Positions 21,426-33,472 of a DNA stretch of 64,000 nucleotides are shown in pieces. The notes below the pieces were generated by a model. It was not told the origin of the DNA. It saw nothing but the letters and a program-made list of their open reading frames with translations, and made no database searches. The stretch lies in NCBI RefSeq assembly GCF_001612905.1, contig NZ_BDBI01000012.1, positions 248,001-312,000 of the forward strand, read 5' to 3'. Both the position numbers and the translations under genes were made by a program. The first letter of the stretch is position 1; each line of letters begins with the position of its first letter. This DNA comes from Nocardia ignorata NBRC 108230. GTDB taxonomy: Bacteria; Actinomycetota; Actinomycetes; Mycobacteriales; Mycobacteriaceae.

Positions 21426-22735
21426 CGGTCTACCCCTCCCATGACGGGGTCGATGCTGGCGACGGAGGCGATGACGTCGGCGACCATGCCGCCCTCGCAC
21501 ATCGCGGCGACCGCCTGCAGGTTGGTGAACGAGGGGTCGCGGTAGTGCACCCGGTAGGGGCGGGTGCTGCCGTCGCTGACCATGTGCACGCCCAGTTCAC
21601 CGCGTGGTGACTCGACGGCCGAATACACCTGCCCGGCAGGCACTCTGATGCCCTCGGTGACGATCTTGAAGTGGTGGATCAGCGATTCCATGGAGGTGCC
21701 CATGATCTTGCCGATGTGTTCGGGGGAGTTGCCGAGTCCGTCGGGGCCCAGTTTCAGGTCGGCGGGCCAGGCGATCTTCTTGTCATCGATCATCACCGGA
21801 CCGGGGCGCAACCGGTCGAGGCATTGTTCGACGATCTTGAGCGACTCGCGCATCTCGGCCACCCGGATGAGGTAACGGCCGTAGCAGTCGCAGCCGGTGG
21901 TGGTCGGGATGTCGAACTCGTAGTTCTCGTACCCGCAGTAGGGATCGGACTTGCGCAGGTCGTGGGGCAGACCGGTGGCTCGCAGCACCGGCCCCGTGAT
22001 GCCGAGGGCCATGCAGCCGGTGAGGTCGAGGTAGCCGATGTCCTGGGTGCGCTTCTTCCAGATCGGGTTGGCGCTGAGCAGGTGTTCCATATCGCGCAAC
22101 CGGCCCGGCATGATGTCGAGGAGTTCGCGCACCTTGGTGACACCGTCGTCGGGCAGGTCCTGGGCGAGGCCGCCGGGACGGATGAAGGCATGGTTCATCC
22201 GCAGGCCGGTGATGGTTTCGAAGACGTCGAGGATGAGTTCGCGTTCGCGGAAGCCGAACAGCATCGGGGTGAGCGCGCCCAGTTCCATGCCGCCGGTCGC
22301 GAGGGCGACCAGGTGCGAGGAGATGCGGTTGAGCTCCATCAGCAGCACGCGGACCACGGTGGCGCGTTCGGGGATCTGCTCGGTGATGTCGAGCAGCTTC
22401 TCCACGCCGAGGCAGTATGCGGTCTCGTTGAAGAACGGGGACAGGTAGTCCATCCGGGTCACGAACGTGACGCCCTGGGTCCAGTTGCGGAACTCCAGGT
22501 TCTTCTCGATACCGGTGTGCAGGTAGCCGATGCCGCAGCGGGCCTCGGTGACGGTTTCGCCCTCGATCTCGAGGATCAGGCGCAGCACCCCGTGCGTGGA
22601 GGGGTGCTGGGGGCCCATGTTGACGACGATGCGTTCCTCACCGGCACCGTCGAGCACCTCGCCGACCTGGTCCCAGTCCTGGCCCGCCACGGTGACGACC
22701 CGTGGTTCGTCGCGGCGGAAATCGGTGTCGGTCAT
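21422..22735 (-). CDS. nuoD: NADH-quinone oxidoreductase subunit D
   Basis: A 437-residue 49-kDa-type subunit forming most of the quinone-binding pocket. The signature [15 protein letters not shown] lies near residue 38, and the catalytic His and Tyr regions follow. The start at 22735 shares one base with the nuoC stop (TGATG). The same frame stays open upstream to 23740, but that part is the reverse frame of nuoC/nuoB and is not NuoD. Confidence 0.96.
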   Translation of the reverse strand: MTDTDFRRDEPRVVTVAGQDWDQVGEVLDGAGEERIVVNMGPQHPSTHGVLRLILEIEGETVTEARCGIGYLHTGIEKNLEFRNWTQGVTFVTRMDYLSPFFNETAYCLGVEKLLDITEQIPERATVVRVLLMELNRISSHLVALATGGMELGALTPMLFGFRERELILDVFETITGLRMNHAFIRPGGLAQDLPDDGVTKVRELLDIMPGRLRDMEHLLSANPIWKKRTQDIGYLDLTGCMALGITGPVLRATGLPHDLRKSDPYCGYENYEFDIPTTTGCDCYGRYLIRVAEMRESLKIVEQCLDRLRPGPVMIDDKKIAWPADLKLGPDGLGNSPEHIGKIMGTSMESLIHHFKIVTEGIRVPAGQVYSAVESPRGELGVHMVSDGSTRPYRVHYRDPSFTNLQAVAAMCEGGMVADVIASVASIDPVMGGVDR

Positions 22736-23490
22736 CAGCTGTAGGTCCTCCGCTCGTCGGGCGGCGGTATGCGCGCGCCCTTGTACTCCACCGGGATCCC
22801 GCCGAGCGGGTAGTCCTTGCGCTGCGGGTGGCCCCGCCAGTCGTCGGGCATGGTGATGCGGGTGAGCGAGGGGTGCCCGTCGAAGAGGATGCCGAAGAAG
22901 TCGTAGGTTTCGCGTTCGTGCCAATCGACGGTCGGATACACCGAGAACAGCGACGGGATGTGCGGGTCGGCATCGGGAACCGAGACCTCGAGGCGAACCC
23001 GGCGGCTGTGGGTGATCGACATCAGGTGGTACACGGCGTGCAGTTCGCGCCCGGCTTCGTCGGGGTAGTGCACCCCGCTGACGCCGAGGCACAGTTCGAA
23101 GCGCAGCGAGCTGTCGTCGCGCAGGGCGCTCGCCACGTCGACGAGATGTTCGCGGCGCACGTGCAGGGTGAGTTCGCCGCGGAAGACGACGATCTTCTCG
23201 ATGACGGTGTCGAAGGCGATGACGCGGTGGGTGAGGGCGGCGCGCAGGGTGCCGACGAAGGCGTCGAACCAGCCGCCGTACGGGGGTGGCGTGCCGCCGG
23301 GCAGCACGACCGGGGTGACCAGGCCGCCGTAGCCGGACGTGTCGCCGGTGCCGTGCACGCCGAACATGCCGTGGCGGGTGCCGATCACCTCGTCCTCGGC
23401 CGGTTTGCGATGCTTGGGCGCTTCCGGGGTTTCCTCCGGAATGCCCTGCCCCGCAGTGCTGTCGGTGTTGTCTGGGGAGTCGAAGGTCAT
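22735..23490 (-). CDS. nuoC: NADH-quinone oxidoreductase subunit C
   Basis: A 251-residue 30-kDa-type subunit of the peripheral arm. Conserved C-terminal signatures include [21 protein letters not shown] and [16 protein letters not shown]. The N-terminal ~60 residues are an acidic, Pro/Glu-rich extension typical of actinomycetes. The ATG at 23490 overlaps the nuoB stop as ATGA and is preferred over longer readings. Confidence 0.96.
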   Translation of the reverse strand: MTFDSPDNTDSTAGQGIPEETPEAPKHRKPAEDEVIGTRHGMFGVHGTGDTSGYGGLVTPVVLPGGTPPPYGGWFDAFVGTLRAALTHRVIAFDTVIEKIVVFRGELTLHVRREHLVDVASALRDDSSLRFELCLGVSGVHYPDEAGRELHAVYHLMSITHSRRVRLEVSVPDADPHIPSLFSVYPTVDWHERETYDFFGILFDGHPSLTRITMPDDWRGHPQRKDYPLGGIPVEYKGARIPPPDERRTYS

Positions 23491-24041
23491 CGCAGCAGGC
23501 CCTCCATGCGGATGGTCGGGGTGCTGGCGAGCGCGGCCTGTTCGGCGGCGCGGATCGCTTCCTCGCGATTGACGCCCATCGGCATCTCGGCGATCTTGGC
23601 GTGCAACGCGAGGATGGCGTTGAGCAGCATTTCCGGGCGGGGCGGGCAGCCGGGCAGGTAGATGTCGACCGGGACCACGTGGTCGACGCCCTGCACGATG
23701 GCGTAGTTGTTGAACATTCCGCCCGAGGACGCGCAGACACCCATGGCCAGCACCCATTTGGGTTCGGTCATCTGGTCGTAGACCTGGCGCAGGACCGGTG
23801 CCATTTTCTGGCTCACCCGCCCGGCGACGATCATCAGATCGGCCTGGCGGGGCGAGGCGCGGAAGGCTTCCATGCCGAAGCGGGCGATGTCGAATCGTCC
23901 GGCGCCGGTGGCCATCATCTCGATCGCGCAGCAGGCCAGGCCGAAGGTGGCCGGCCACAGCGACCCTTTACGCAGGTATCCGGCGAAATCCTCGACGGTG
24001 CTCAGCAGGAACCCGCTGGGCAGTTTCTCTTCGAGACCCAT
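23487..24041 (-). CDS. nuoB: NADH-quinone oxidoreductase subunit B
   Basis: A 184-residue subunit carrying the terminal N2 4Fe-4S cluster next to the quinone site. The ligands are visible as the adjacent Cys pair in LACCAIEMM, Cys in [10 protein letters not shown] and Cys in LPGCPPRPE. The start at 24041 ([10 protein letters not shown]) matches the family N-terminus; it lies 10 nt downstream of the nuoA stop. Confidence 0.97.
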   Translation of the reverse strand: MGLEEKLPSGFLLSTVEDFAGYLRKGSLWPATFGLACCAIEMMATGAGRFDIARFGMEAFRASPRQADLMIVAGRVSQKMAPVLRQVYDQMTEPKWVLAMGVCASSGGMFNNYAIVQGVDHVVPVDIYLPGCPPRPEMLLNAILALHAKIAEMPMGVNREEAIRAAEQAALASTPTIRMEGLLR

Positions 24042-24051
24042 TATTTCCCAC

Positions 24052-24432
24052 TCATTCCCAGCTGAGGCCGCCGCGGCGCCATTCGTAGGCGTAGGCGACC
24101 GACACATTGACGATGAACAGCGCCATCGCGGCGAACCCGAACAACCCGAGGGCGTCGAAATGGACGGCCCACGGGTAGAGGAACACGATCTCGATGTCGA
24201 AGATGATGAACAGCATCGCGGTGAGGTAGTACTTCACCGGGAAGCGTTGGCCCCCAACATCTCCCGGCCCGCCTGCGATGGCGTGCGGTGTGGGCTCGAT
24301 GCCGCATTCGTAGGGTTCGAGCTTGGCCCGGTTGTATCGCCTCGGGCCGACCAGCGCCGCCATGATGACGGAGAACACCGCGAACGCCGCGGCGATGGCG
24401 CCGAGTACGAGTGCGGGCACTTCGATGTTCAC
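24052..24432 (-). CDS. nuoA: NADH-quinone oxidoreductase subunit A
   Basis: A 126-residue, three-helix subunit near the quinone channel, with the conserved loop containing YECGIEP and the [12 protein letters not shown] segment. It is the first gene of the operon; GAGGAGGGG lies about 11 nt before the ATG. About 350 nt separate it from the upstream receiver-domain gene, so the operon promoter must be there. Confidence 0.97.
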   Translation of the reverse strand: MNIEVPALVLGAIAAAFAVFSVIMAALVGPRRYNRAKLEPYECGIEPTPHAIAGGPGDVGGQRFPVKYYLTAMLFIIFDIEIVFLYPWAVHFDALGLFGFAAMALFIVNVSVAYAYEWRRGGLSWE

Positions 24433-24789
24433 GACTGCACTTCCCCTCCTCGCTGGAGCAGGCCGTGCCGTGTGGCGCGGCCGCGGACGGCAGCTTTCGG
24501 CGAGACGGGGCCGACAACGTTGTCCGCCGAACCGGGGCCTCGCCCGCTGTGCAGCGATGGCGGAGCGTTATACAGAACCCGCGCTCGTGTGAGCTAGAGC
24601 ACAGACTATCGCGGTTTCAGGGGTGCGCCGCGCGTTTCCAGGGGACTGTTTGATCGAATTCAGTACCGAGATTCATGAGCGAAACGGTGGTAATCCGCTC
24701 GGTGCACACACCACAGAACCACTGGGGTTACCAGTGGTTCTGTGGGGATGGGGGTGACGTCGACTATCCGACGGAACGGGACACTGCGC
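24433..24789 (-). promoter_or_regulatory. nuo operon leader/promoter region
   Basis: About 357 nt without a gene between the receiver-domain gene and nuoA, both on the minus strand. It contains the strong hairpin at 24711-24745, which probably ends transcription of the upstream gene; the remaining ~280 nt should hold the nuo promoter and its control sites. I cannot fix a -10/-35 pair with confidence. Confidence 0.5.
24711..24745. terminator. Perfect 15-bp hairpin
   Basis: CCACAGAACCACTGG (24711-24725) and CCAGTGGTTCTGTGG (24731-24745) are exact reverse complements around the 5-nt loop GGTTA. It lies 44 nt past the stop of the receiver-domain gene and has no T-run on either strand, so it fits the actinobacterial terminator type that lacks a U-tract. 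Confidence 0.75.
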
Positions 24790-25191
24790 TCAGCGCGCGT
24801 TGAGCACGCCCGCGACCGCGCGGGTGAGCTGCATGGGGTCGATCGGGTGCGACACCGAGGCCTCGGCGCGCGACCAGTTGGCCAGCCAGGCATCGTCGGG
24901 CCGCCCGGTGAGCACGACAACCGGCGGGCACTGCTCGATCTCGTCCTTGAGCTGCTTGGCGATCCCGAGACCACCCGCGGGCACGGACTCGCCGTCGAGA
25001 ATCGCGAGATCGATCCCACCGGCATCCATCTGCTCGATGACGACCGGCGCGGTCGCGACCTCGAGGTAGTCGAGCTCCGGTAGATCCGGCCGGGGGCGTG
25101 GCCCCAGCGCAAGAATCACCTGTTGACGGGTATCGGCGTCATTGCTGTAGACCAGCACACGCAGCGGGGTGGAACGATCTGATTCGGCCAC
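24790..25191 (-). CDS. Orphan receiver-domain protein next to nuo (Rv3143-like)
   Basis: A single CheY-like receiver domain of about 133 residues with no output domain. Strand 1 (LRVLVYSND), the phospho-acceptor region DLAILDGES and the VVLTGRPDD strand are visible. The conserved Lys-Pro near the end is replaced by His-Pro (SHPIDP). Placement immediately upstream of nuoA matches Rv3143 in Mycobacterium tuberculosis. GTG 25191 is chosen because it begins just before the conserved fold; longer GTG starts to 25266 are open. No histidine kinase is nearby. A role in adjusting respiration is inference. Confidence 0.75.
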   Translation of the reverse strand: MAESDRSTPLRVLVYSNDADTRQQVILALGPRPRPDLPELDYLEVATAPVVIEQMDAGGIDLAILDGESVPAGGLGIAKQLKDEIEQCPPVVVLTGRPDDAWLANWSRAEASVSHPIDPMQLTRAVAGVLNAR

Positions 25192-25372
25192 AGACGGATC
25201 GTACGTCGGGTCGGCGGGCGTGGTGGCGGGTTCGGCCGAACAGCCGATATCCGAATCTCCCACCACCGCCCGCCTATTCGCCGGTGTGCTCCTAGCGGGC
25301 CGGCAGTGCTGGCGCGGACCGGCCGACCGTATTCGTGAACCTCGTAGCCTCTACGGACAGATCGGTGACGTG

Positions 25373-25639
25373 ATGGCCGACGTGGTGCCCCTGGTTACCG
25401 ATGGTGTGCGGCCACGCGGCGGTGGCGAGCTCGATCGGTTCGTCGACGCGCATGCCGGTGCGCGCGGGGAGCGAGATACGCGACGTTTCCGTGCGCAACT
25501 ACTGAACGATGCGACCGACAGCGATCAGCGGATCCACCGGTATTGGACTTTGACAGAGCAGCTTCTCGGTGCGCGTATCACCGTGGGCCGCGCCCACAAT
25601 TGGGTGTACCGGGCGCTGGTCGATTCCGTCGAGCGCTGA
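25373..25639 (+). CDS. Small protein of unknown function
   Basis: A possible 88-residue soluble protein rich in Arg and Asp, with no recognisable motif. The start is uncertain: ATG 25373 has only a weak purine-rich stretch before it, and the frame stays open upstream. It reads divergently from the receiver-domain gene and is followed 7 nt after its stop by a hairpin (25647-25671), which supports a real transcription unit. Confidence 0.45.
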   Translation: MADVVPLVTDGVRPRGGGELDRFVDAHAGARGERDTRRFRAQLLNDATDSDQRIHRYWTLTEQLLGARITVGRAHNWVYRALVDSVER

Positions 25640-25646
25640 CTGTGGG

Positions 25647-25671
25647 GCCTAGGGGAATCGAATCCCTAGGC
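25647..25671. terminator. Hairpin after the small gene; T-arm-like sequence
   Basis: GCCTAGGG (25647-25654) pairs with CCCTAGGC (25664-25671) around a 9-nt loop. It follows the stop at 25639 closely and probably ends that transcript. Read on the minus strand the central bases resemble a tRNA T-arm (GGGATTCGATTCCC), but no acceptor, D-arm or anticodon arm is visible, so I do not call a tRNA. Confidence 0.5.
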
Positions 25672-25874
25672 TCGCATTGACATGAGGCGGCTGAATTGCG
25701 GCCGTGTGCCCGTCGATATTGCCCTTGCCCACCGGCAGCTATGCCTTCGCCGAGTTGCTAGCCGAGGAACTGGCGGCCCAGGATCGGCTGCCGGAGAACT
25801 CCTATCTTCGGCTCGGCGCCGATGGGAAGCTGCGGGGCGCAGCCTGCCGACCGCGACTGTGCGCTCACCGTCGG

Positions 25875-27044
25875 CTACCAGTTCCCGTCTTGAACTGCCT
25901 TGTCGCCCAATGGAATCACCGGAAGATCGTCTTCGATCGGCGGGCTCGGCTGTTCGTCGGCCAGCCAATTGCCGGTGGGTTCGACGGCGGCGAGCTCGGT
26001 GGCCGGGGCGAGGTCTTCGGCGTCGGCGGCGTAGTAGTCGAACCAGGGAAGGCCGTGTTCGGCGTAGGACTGCGCGGTGACGGGGGTGGAGGGGGCCGGT
26101 TCGCCGGTGATCTGTTCCCACTCGGCGGCGGAAGCCAGGTGGACGAAGATCCGGGCGTCGGCTTCGCGGCGGTAGTCGTCGACGGGGCGGTGGTCGGCGT
26201 AGATCTCCTGGCGCATCGTGCCGCCGGCGCCGATCCCCATCGATCTGGCTTGCGGGCGCGCGTGGCCCCGAGCTTTTCCGGCGGGGGCGCCGCGTGAGGC
26301 TCCGGACGGTCTGGGTGCGGCGGACGGGGCGGGCGCACTGCCGGGCGCTGCGGGAGGGGGCGCGCCGACCGGGCTTCCCGCAGGCGCACCTGCGACCGCG
26401 GCACCATACGGCGGGGCACTCACCGGCATCGGAGCGCTGTAAGCAGTTGTCGCCCAGGGTGGATTACCGCCCGGTAGAGGAGCTGGCAGATGCCGTGGGC
26501 GTGCCTGTTCCTGCTGCCTGCGCCAGATCGCCAGCGCCGTTTCGGTGAGCCCGTGCACCGCCAGCTGCACCCCACCCCACTGCTCGGTACCGGTGACCTG
26601 CCCTTCGACGGTCGCGCCGAGCCCCATCGGCACCGCGACGAACTGGCGCACGACACCGTCACCGGAGTTGATGCCGTCGAGCCACGGTTGGTCGGGCAGG
26701 GCGAGATAGTTCTGCGGGTCTTTGCCGAGCACGTCGCTCCACGGCTTACCCGACACCGCGCACACCTTGCCGACCGCCACCTTCAAGGCGGCCGGGGTGA
26801 TGGCGCTGAATTTCAACCACAGGGCCTCGCGCTGATAGACCGGCAACATGACCCCGCCGCGTTCCCGCCATTCCTCGGGCACGGTGTCGGGGTAGTCGGC
26901 GACCCGCCTCAGCGGGAAGGTGCCGAGCCCCGGCGGCAACGGGTAGGTCCCCGTCTCGGGCAGCCGCAAAGTCCGCACGAATGTCACGCGCACCCCACCC
27001 GGTAGTTCGAGTGCGTCCCCGGAAAGTTTCACCTCGGTTGCCAT
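25875..27044 (-). CDS. Unrecognised protein with Pro/Ala-rich central linker
   Basis: A 389-residue soluble protein. Residues 1-180 look like a folded domain rich in Trp, Pro and Gly, including LPVYQREALWLKF and DGINSGDGVVRQFVAVPMGLGATVEGQVTG. Residues about 190-275 are a low-complexity Pro/Ala/Gly linker ending in a basic stretch, and the last ~110 residues form an acidic domain with IYADHRPVDDYRREADARIFVH. I do not recognise the family. The start at 27044 has GAAGGGG a few bases upstream; the frame open beyond it to 27629 is not coding. Confidence 0.7.
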   Translation of the reverse strand: MATEVKLSGDALELPGGVRVTFVRTLRLPETGTYPLPPGLGTFPLRRVADYPDTVPEEWRERGGVMLPVYQREALWLKFSAITPAALKVAVGKVCAVSGKPWSDVLGKDPQNYLALPDQPWLDGINSGDGVVRQFVAVPMGLGATVEGQVTGTEQWGGVQLAVHGLTETALAIWRRQQEQARPRHLPAPLPGGNPPWATTAYSAPMPVSAPPYGAAVAGAPAGSPVGAPPPAAPGSAPAPSAAPRPSGASRGAPAGKARGHARPQARSMGIGAGGTMRQEIYADHRPVDDYRREADARIFVHLASAAEWEQITGEPAPSTPVTAQSYAEHGLPWFDYYAADAEDLAPATELAAVEPTGNWLADEQPSPPIEDDLPVIPLGDKAVQDGNW

Positions 27045-27198
27045 GCCCCACCCCTTCATTCGACCGGATGACGATCCCGCCTTCTGCCAGACGACGGTAC
27101 TCACCGCACAAGCGCCCGTCCACGGCTTCTTCGACCGGGATCGACCACCTGTCCGAGCACCACGGCTCCGATCGCAGACCGCCTCGGCGAACCCGTGA

Positions 27199-29645
<2,447 letters not shown>

Positions 29646-29656
29646 GGAGACCGGTC

Positions 29657-30079
29657 ATGTATTTGCGACACGGGACGTTCTCGTATCTGCCCGAACTCAC
29701 CGACACCGAGATCGCCGCCCAGGTGCGGTACGCACTGCTCAACAACTGGCCGGTGTCGATCGAGTACACCGACGATCCGCATCCGCGCAACACCTACTGG
29801 GAGATGTGGGGGCTGCCGCTGTTCGATCTGGACGAACCCGACGGGGTGCTCGCGGAGATCAACGCCTGCCGGTCGACGTTTCCACGCCACTATGTGCGGG
29901 TCAACGCCTATGACGCCACCTACACCAAGCAGACGACGGCGCTGAGTTTCCTGGTGCAGCGTCCGGCCGAGGAGCCCGGTTTCGAACTGGCTCGCGCCGA
30001 GGGCGCCGACCGCCGCCAGGTCTACAGCGTGCGCTCCTACGCCACCGAACGTCCGCAGGGTCAGCGGTATGGGGGCTGA
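29657..30079 (+). CDS. cbbS: RuBisCO small subunit
   Basis: A 140-residue small subunit beginning with the red-type signature ([23 protein letters not shown]), including the [21 protein letters not shown] block. The extended C-terminus, absent from green-type chains, forms the hairpin that fills the central pore in red-type holoenzymes. The start follows the cbbL stop by 11 nt; its own stop overlaps the cbbX start by 11 nt. Confidence 0.97.
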   Translation: MYLRHGTFSYLPELTDTEIAAQVRYALLNNWPVSIEYTDDPHPRNTYWEMWGLPLFDLDEPDGVLAEINACRSTFPRHYVRVNAYDATYTKQTTALSFLVQRPAEEPGFELARAEGADRRQVYSVRSYATERPQGQRYGG

Positions 30080-31073
30080 GGGAACCGCCAACGGTTTCCG
30101 GTTGCCTCGGCCGGGCGTCACCGACGTCCGGCCGTCGCGTCCGGTCGAGGACGTGGCGCAGACCGAGGAGCTGCTCGATGCCGATGCGCTGCTGGATCTT
30201 TCGCAGGATCTGGCCGGTCACGATGTGGCCGAGACCCTGACCGCGCTGGATGCCGAACTGATCGGGCTGGCGAATGTGAAGCTGCGGGTGCGTGAGATCG
30301 CGGCGCTGTTGATGATCGATCGGGCGCGCCGCCGGTTCGGTCTCGAGTCGTCGCGCCCGACGATGCACATGAGTTTCACCGGCCCACCGGGCACCGGCAA
30401 GACGACGGTGGCGTTGCGGATGGCGCAGATGCTGCACGCGCTGGGCTATATCCGTAAACCGAAGGTGCACACGGTGACCCGCGACGATCTCGTCGGTCAG
30501 TTCATCGGTCACACCGCCCCGAAGACCAAGGAGGCGATCGCCAAGGCCGCCGGTGGGGTGTTGTTCATCGATGAGGCCTATTACCTGTTCCGTCCGGAGA
30601 ACGAACGCGATTACGGGCAGGAGGTGATCGAGATCCTGCTGCAGGAGATGGAGAACGAGCGGGCGAATCTGGTGGTGATCTTCGCCGGTTACCCGGATCG
30701 GATGGACAAGTTCTTCTCGGCCAATCCGGGGTTGTCGTCGCGGGTGGCGCATCACCTGGAGTTCGTCGATTACACCAAGGAGGAATTGCTCGCCATCGCG
30801 GAGCTGATGGTGGCGGCGGAGAATTTCGTTTTCGACGCCGCGGCGCGCGAGGCGTTCTCCCGGTATCTGACGGTGCGGATGACGCGACCCCGGTTCTCCA
30901 ACGCGCGCAGTGTGCGCAATGCGATCGATCGGTGCCGATTGCGCCAGGCCAAGCGACTGGTGGAAGCGGGCCGGCCGTTGTCACGCGAGGATCTGGTCAC
31001 GTTGTGCGCCGAGGACGTGTTGGGCAGCAGTGTTTTCGAGGAGGTGGGTGCCTCGCCATGCCGACCAGTTTGA
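30069..31073 (+). CDS. cbbX: CbbX-type red RuBisCO activase
   Basis: A 334-residue AAA+ ATPase that remodels red-type RuBisCO by threading the large-subunit C-terminus, releasing inhibitory sugar phosphates. Walker A GPPGTGKT is at residues 105-112; Walker B with [12 protein letters not shown] follows, and [13 protein letters not shown] lies in the lid. An N-terminal extension of about 45 residues precedes the core. It overlaps cbbS by 11 nt and cbbF by 16 nt, indicating translational coupling. Confidence 0.95.
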   Translation: MGAEGTANGFRLPRPGVTDVRPSRPVEDVAQTEELLDADALLDLSQDLAGHDVAETLTALDAELIGLANVKLRVREIAALLMIDRARRRFGLESSRPTMHMSFTGPPGTGKTTVALRMAQMLHALGYIRKPKVHTVTRDDLVGQFIGHTAPKTKEAIAKAAGGVLFIDEAYYLFRPENERDYGQEVIEILLQEMENERANLVVIFAGYPDRMDKFFSANPGLSSRVAHHLEFVDYTKEELLAIAELMVAAENFVFDAAAREAFSRYLTVRMTRPRFSNARSVRNAIDRCRLRQAKRLVEAGRPLSREDLVTLCAEDVLGSSVFEEVGASPCRPV

Positions 31074-32140
31074 AAACGCTGACCCGCTACACGATCGAGG
31101 AGGAACACCGTCATCCCGGGTCGTCGGGGGAATTCTCCGCACTGGTGAATGTGGTCGCCACCGCCACCAAGATCATCGCCAATCAGGTGACACGCGGGGC
31201 GATTCCGGGACGCGAGGACGGGCCGCTGTCGGCGAGCGACCGTCTCGACGCGTTGACCGACGAGATCATGGTGGCCCAGACCCAATGGACCGGCCACCTG
31301 TCGGGGTTGCTGTCCGAGCAGCGTGCCACCGCACTGGCCGTACCGGCCACCCAGCGGCGCGGCAAGTACCTGCTGGCGTTCGACGCTCTCGACGGGTCGA
31401 GCAATATCGACGTGAATCTGCCGGTGGGTTCGATCTTCAGCATTCTGCGCGCACCGCAGGAGGTGCTCGAGGGCACCGCCGAACCGTGCGACGCCGACTT
31501 CCTGCAGCCCGGTGTGCGGCAGGTGTGCGCGGGGTTCACCCTGTACGGGCCTGCCACGATGCTGGTACTCACCACCGGCAGCGGCGTCGACGGGTTCACC
31601 CTCGACCGGGAGATCGGCGCGTTCGTGCTCACCCACCCGCGCATGCGGATCCCGCAGGACACTTCGGGTTTCGCGATCAACGCCGCCAACGAACGGTTCT
31701 GGGAGCGGCCGGTGCGCCGGTATGTGCAGGAGTGCCTGGAAGGGGTGGACGGGCCGAGGGGCCGTGATTTCAACATGCGCTGGGTGGCGTCGCTGGTCGC
31801 CGACACCTTTCACATCCTGACCAGGGGTGGCATGTATCTGTACCCGCGTGACACCCGCAATCCGGCACGGCCGGGGCGGGTTTCGCTGCTGTACGGCGCC
31901 AATCCGATCGCGTTCATCGTCGAGCAGGCGGGCGGAGCCGCCACCACCGGGCACGAGCGGGTGATGCTGGTGCCGCCGACGCAGGTGCATCAGCGGGTGC
32001 CGCTCATCTTCGGGTCCCGCAATGAGGTGTTGCGGGTCGAGCGGTATCACACCGAGCCCGACGAGGGCCCCAGCTTCGACAGTTCGCTGTTCGGGACGCG
32101 TTCGCTGTTCCGGCCGGCCAAGCACGACCAGCGCACCTAG
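31058..32140 (+). CDS. cbbF: Class I fructose-1,6-bisphosphatase
   Basis: A 360-residue phosphatase that removes the 1-phosphate of fructose bisphosphate in the regenerative Calvin cycle. The metal-site motif DALDGSSNIDVNLPVGSIF is clear, as is GGMYLYPRDTR in the substrate site. It is a class I enzyme, whereas the usual actinomycete enzyme is the unrelated class II GlpX, which supports a dedicated cbb role. ATG 31058 lies inside the 3' end of cbbX; GAGGAGGTGG upstream is a good ribosome-binding site. Confidence 0.93.
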   Translation: MPTSLKTLTRYTIEEEHRHPGSSGEFSALVNVVATATKIIANQVTRGAIPGREDGPLSASDRLDALTDEIMVAQTQWTGHLSGLLSEQRATALAVPATQRRGKYLLAFDALDGSSNIDVNLPVGSIFSILRAPQEVLEGTAEPCDADFLQPGVRQVCAGFTLYGPATMLVLTTGSGVDGFTLDREIGAFVLTHPRMRIPQDTSGFAINAANERFWERPVRRYVQECLEGVDGPRGRDFNMRWVASLVADTFHILTRGGMYLYPRDTRNPARPGRVSLLYGANPIAFIVEQAGGAATTGHERVMLVPPTQVHQRVPLIFGSRNEVLRVERYHTEPDEGPSFDSSLFGTRSLFRPAKHDQRT

Positions 32141-32150
32141 GAGCCGCCCT

Positions 32151-33029
32151 ATGTCGGTCAAACATCCTGTCGTCGCGATCACCGGGTCCTCCGGTGCCGG
32201 AACGACCAGTGTGACACGCACTTTCGAGGAGATCTTCCGCCGCGAGGGGATCAGCGCGGTGGTGGTGGAGGGCGATTCGTTCCATCGCTACGACCGGTCG
32301 GAGATGAAACTGGCGATGGCCGAGGCCGAAGCGCAGGCCAACACCACGTTCTCCCATTTCGGGGAGGACGCGAATCTGCTGCCCGAGCTCGAGGCGCTGT
32401 TCCGGGAGTACGGCGAAACCGGTGTCGGGCAGGTGCGCAAGTACCTGCACGACGACGAGGAGGCCAAACCCTACGGGCAGCCGGCGGGCACGTTCACCCC
32501 GTGGGAGGACCTCGCGCCGGGGAGCGATCTGCTGTTCTACGAGGGTCTGCACGGTGCGGCCGTGACCGACTCGGTGAATATCGCCCAGCACACCGACCTG
32601 CTGGTGGGGGTGGTGCCGATCATCAACCTCGAGTGGATCCAGAAGGTGTATCGCGACAAGACCCACCGCGGCTATTCCAGTGAGGCGGTGATCGATACGA
32701 TCCTGCGCCGCATGCCCGACTACGTGAAATACATCTGCCCGCAGTTCTCCCGGACCTACGTGAATTTCCAGCGGGTGCCGACGGTCGACACGTCCAATCC
32801 GTTCATCGCGCGCAGCATCCCGACGGCCGACGAGAGCTTCGTGGTGATCCGGTTCGCCGATCCGAAGGTGATCGACTTCCCGTATCTGCTGTCGATGCTG
32901 CACGATTCGTTCATGTCGCGGCCCAACAGCATCGTGGTGCCGGGCGGGAAGATGGAGCTGGCGATGCAGCTGATCTTCACACCGTTGATCCTGCGGTTGA
33001 TGGACAAACGGCCCAAACGCACTCTGTGA
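32151..33029 (+). CDS. cbbP: Phosphoribulokinase
   Basis: A 292-residue class I bacterial phosphoribulokinase, which makes ribulose 1,5-bisphosphate for RuBisCO. The P-loop GSSGAGTTSV lies at the N-terminus, with VVEGDSFHRYDR close behind and FYEGLHG in the middle. Length matches proteobacterial CbbP. It is the last gene of the cbb operon, 10 nt after cbbF; its stop is directly next to the stop of the converging membrane-protein gene. Confidence 0.96.
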   Translation: MSVKHPVVAITGSSGAGTTSVTRTFEEIFRREGISAVVVEGDSFHRYDRSEMKLAMAEAEAQANTTFSHFGEDANLLPELEALFREYGETGVGQVRKYLHDDEEAKPYGQPAGTFTPWEDLAPGSDLLFYEGLHGAAVTDSVNIAQHTDLLVGVVPIINLEWIQKVYRDKTHRGYSSEAVIDTILRRMPDYVKYICPQFSRTYVNFQRVPTVDTSNPFIARSIPTADESFVVIRFADPKVIDFPYLLSMLHDSFMSRPNSIVVPGGKMELAMQLIFTPLILRLMDKRPKRTL

Positions 33030-33380
33030 TCAGACCTCGTCGTTGTCCTGCTGCTGTTGCCTACGGGCCTCGCGGCGCTGCTGTTCGGCGCGCTCACGCA
33101 GGCCGCGCAGGAAGGCCTCGTCGTCGTCGGGGTTGGTGGCGATGTGGCGGCCGGGCCGGTCGTACTCACTGAAGCGGGTATTGGACGCCGGGCGCGACGG
33201 GCCGATCGGGCGTCCGGCGAACAGCCACAGCAGTGCGCCGATGGTCGGCAGCAGGACGACGACGATCAGCCAGCCCATCTTCGGCAGGTGGCGGATGCCG
33301 TCGTCGGGGCTGGTCACGATGTCGACGAGGCAGTACACCCACAGGGCAAGGGTCAGGAACCCGATGATCGCGTAGTGCAT
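33030..33380 (-). CDS. PLDc_N-type small membrane protein
   Basis: A 116-residue protein with two transmembrane helices (about 4-25 and 36-56) of the phospholipase-D-nuclease N-terminal (PLDc_N) type, with LPKMGWLIVVVLLPTIG the diagnostic second helix. A charged Gln/Arg-rich cytoplasmic tail follows. Such stand-alone proteins are common in actinomycetes and their function is unknown. GAGGA precedes the ATG at 33380. It converges on cbbP with no intergenic space. Confidence 0.85.
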   Translation of the reverse strand: MHYAIIGFLTLALWVYCLVDIVTSPDDGIRHLPKMGWLIVVVLLPTIGALLWLFAGRPIGPSRPASNTRFSEYDRPGRHIATNPDDDEAFLRGLRERAEQQRREARRQQQQDNDEV

Positions 33381-33472
33381 TGCGGCAGTCCTCTTCGTGG
33401 TGGATGGACGCCAGGACCCCGACGCCCCCGGCAGCAAGGATGCCGTATGTGCGGGTGGATGTCGTGCCGGGG

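Noticed and set aside
22736..23740. In-frame upstream extension of nuoD making a 772-residue chain
   Set aside because: The extra part is the wrong frame of nuoC/nuoB; nuoD starts at 22735 with a TGATG junction and the family N-terminus.
25641..25680. tRNA gene suggested by a T-arm-like sequence
   Set aside because: No D-arm, anticodon arm or acceptor stem can be drawn around it.
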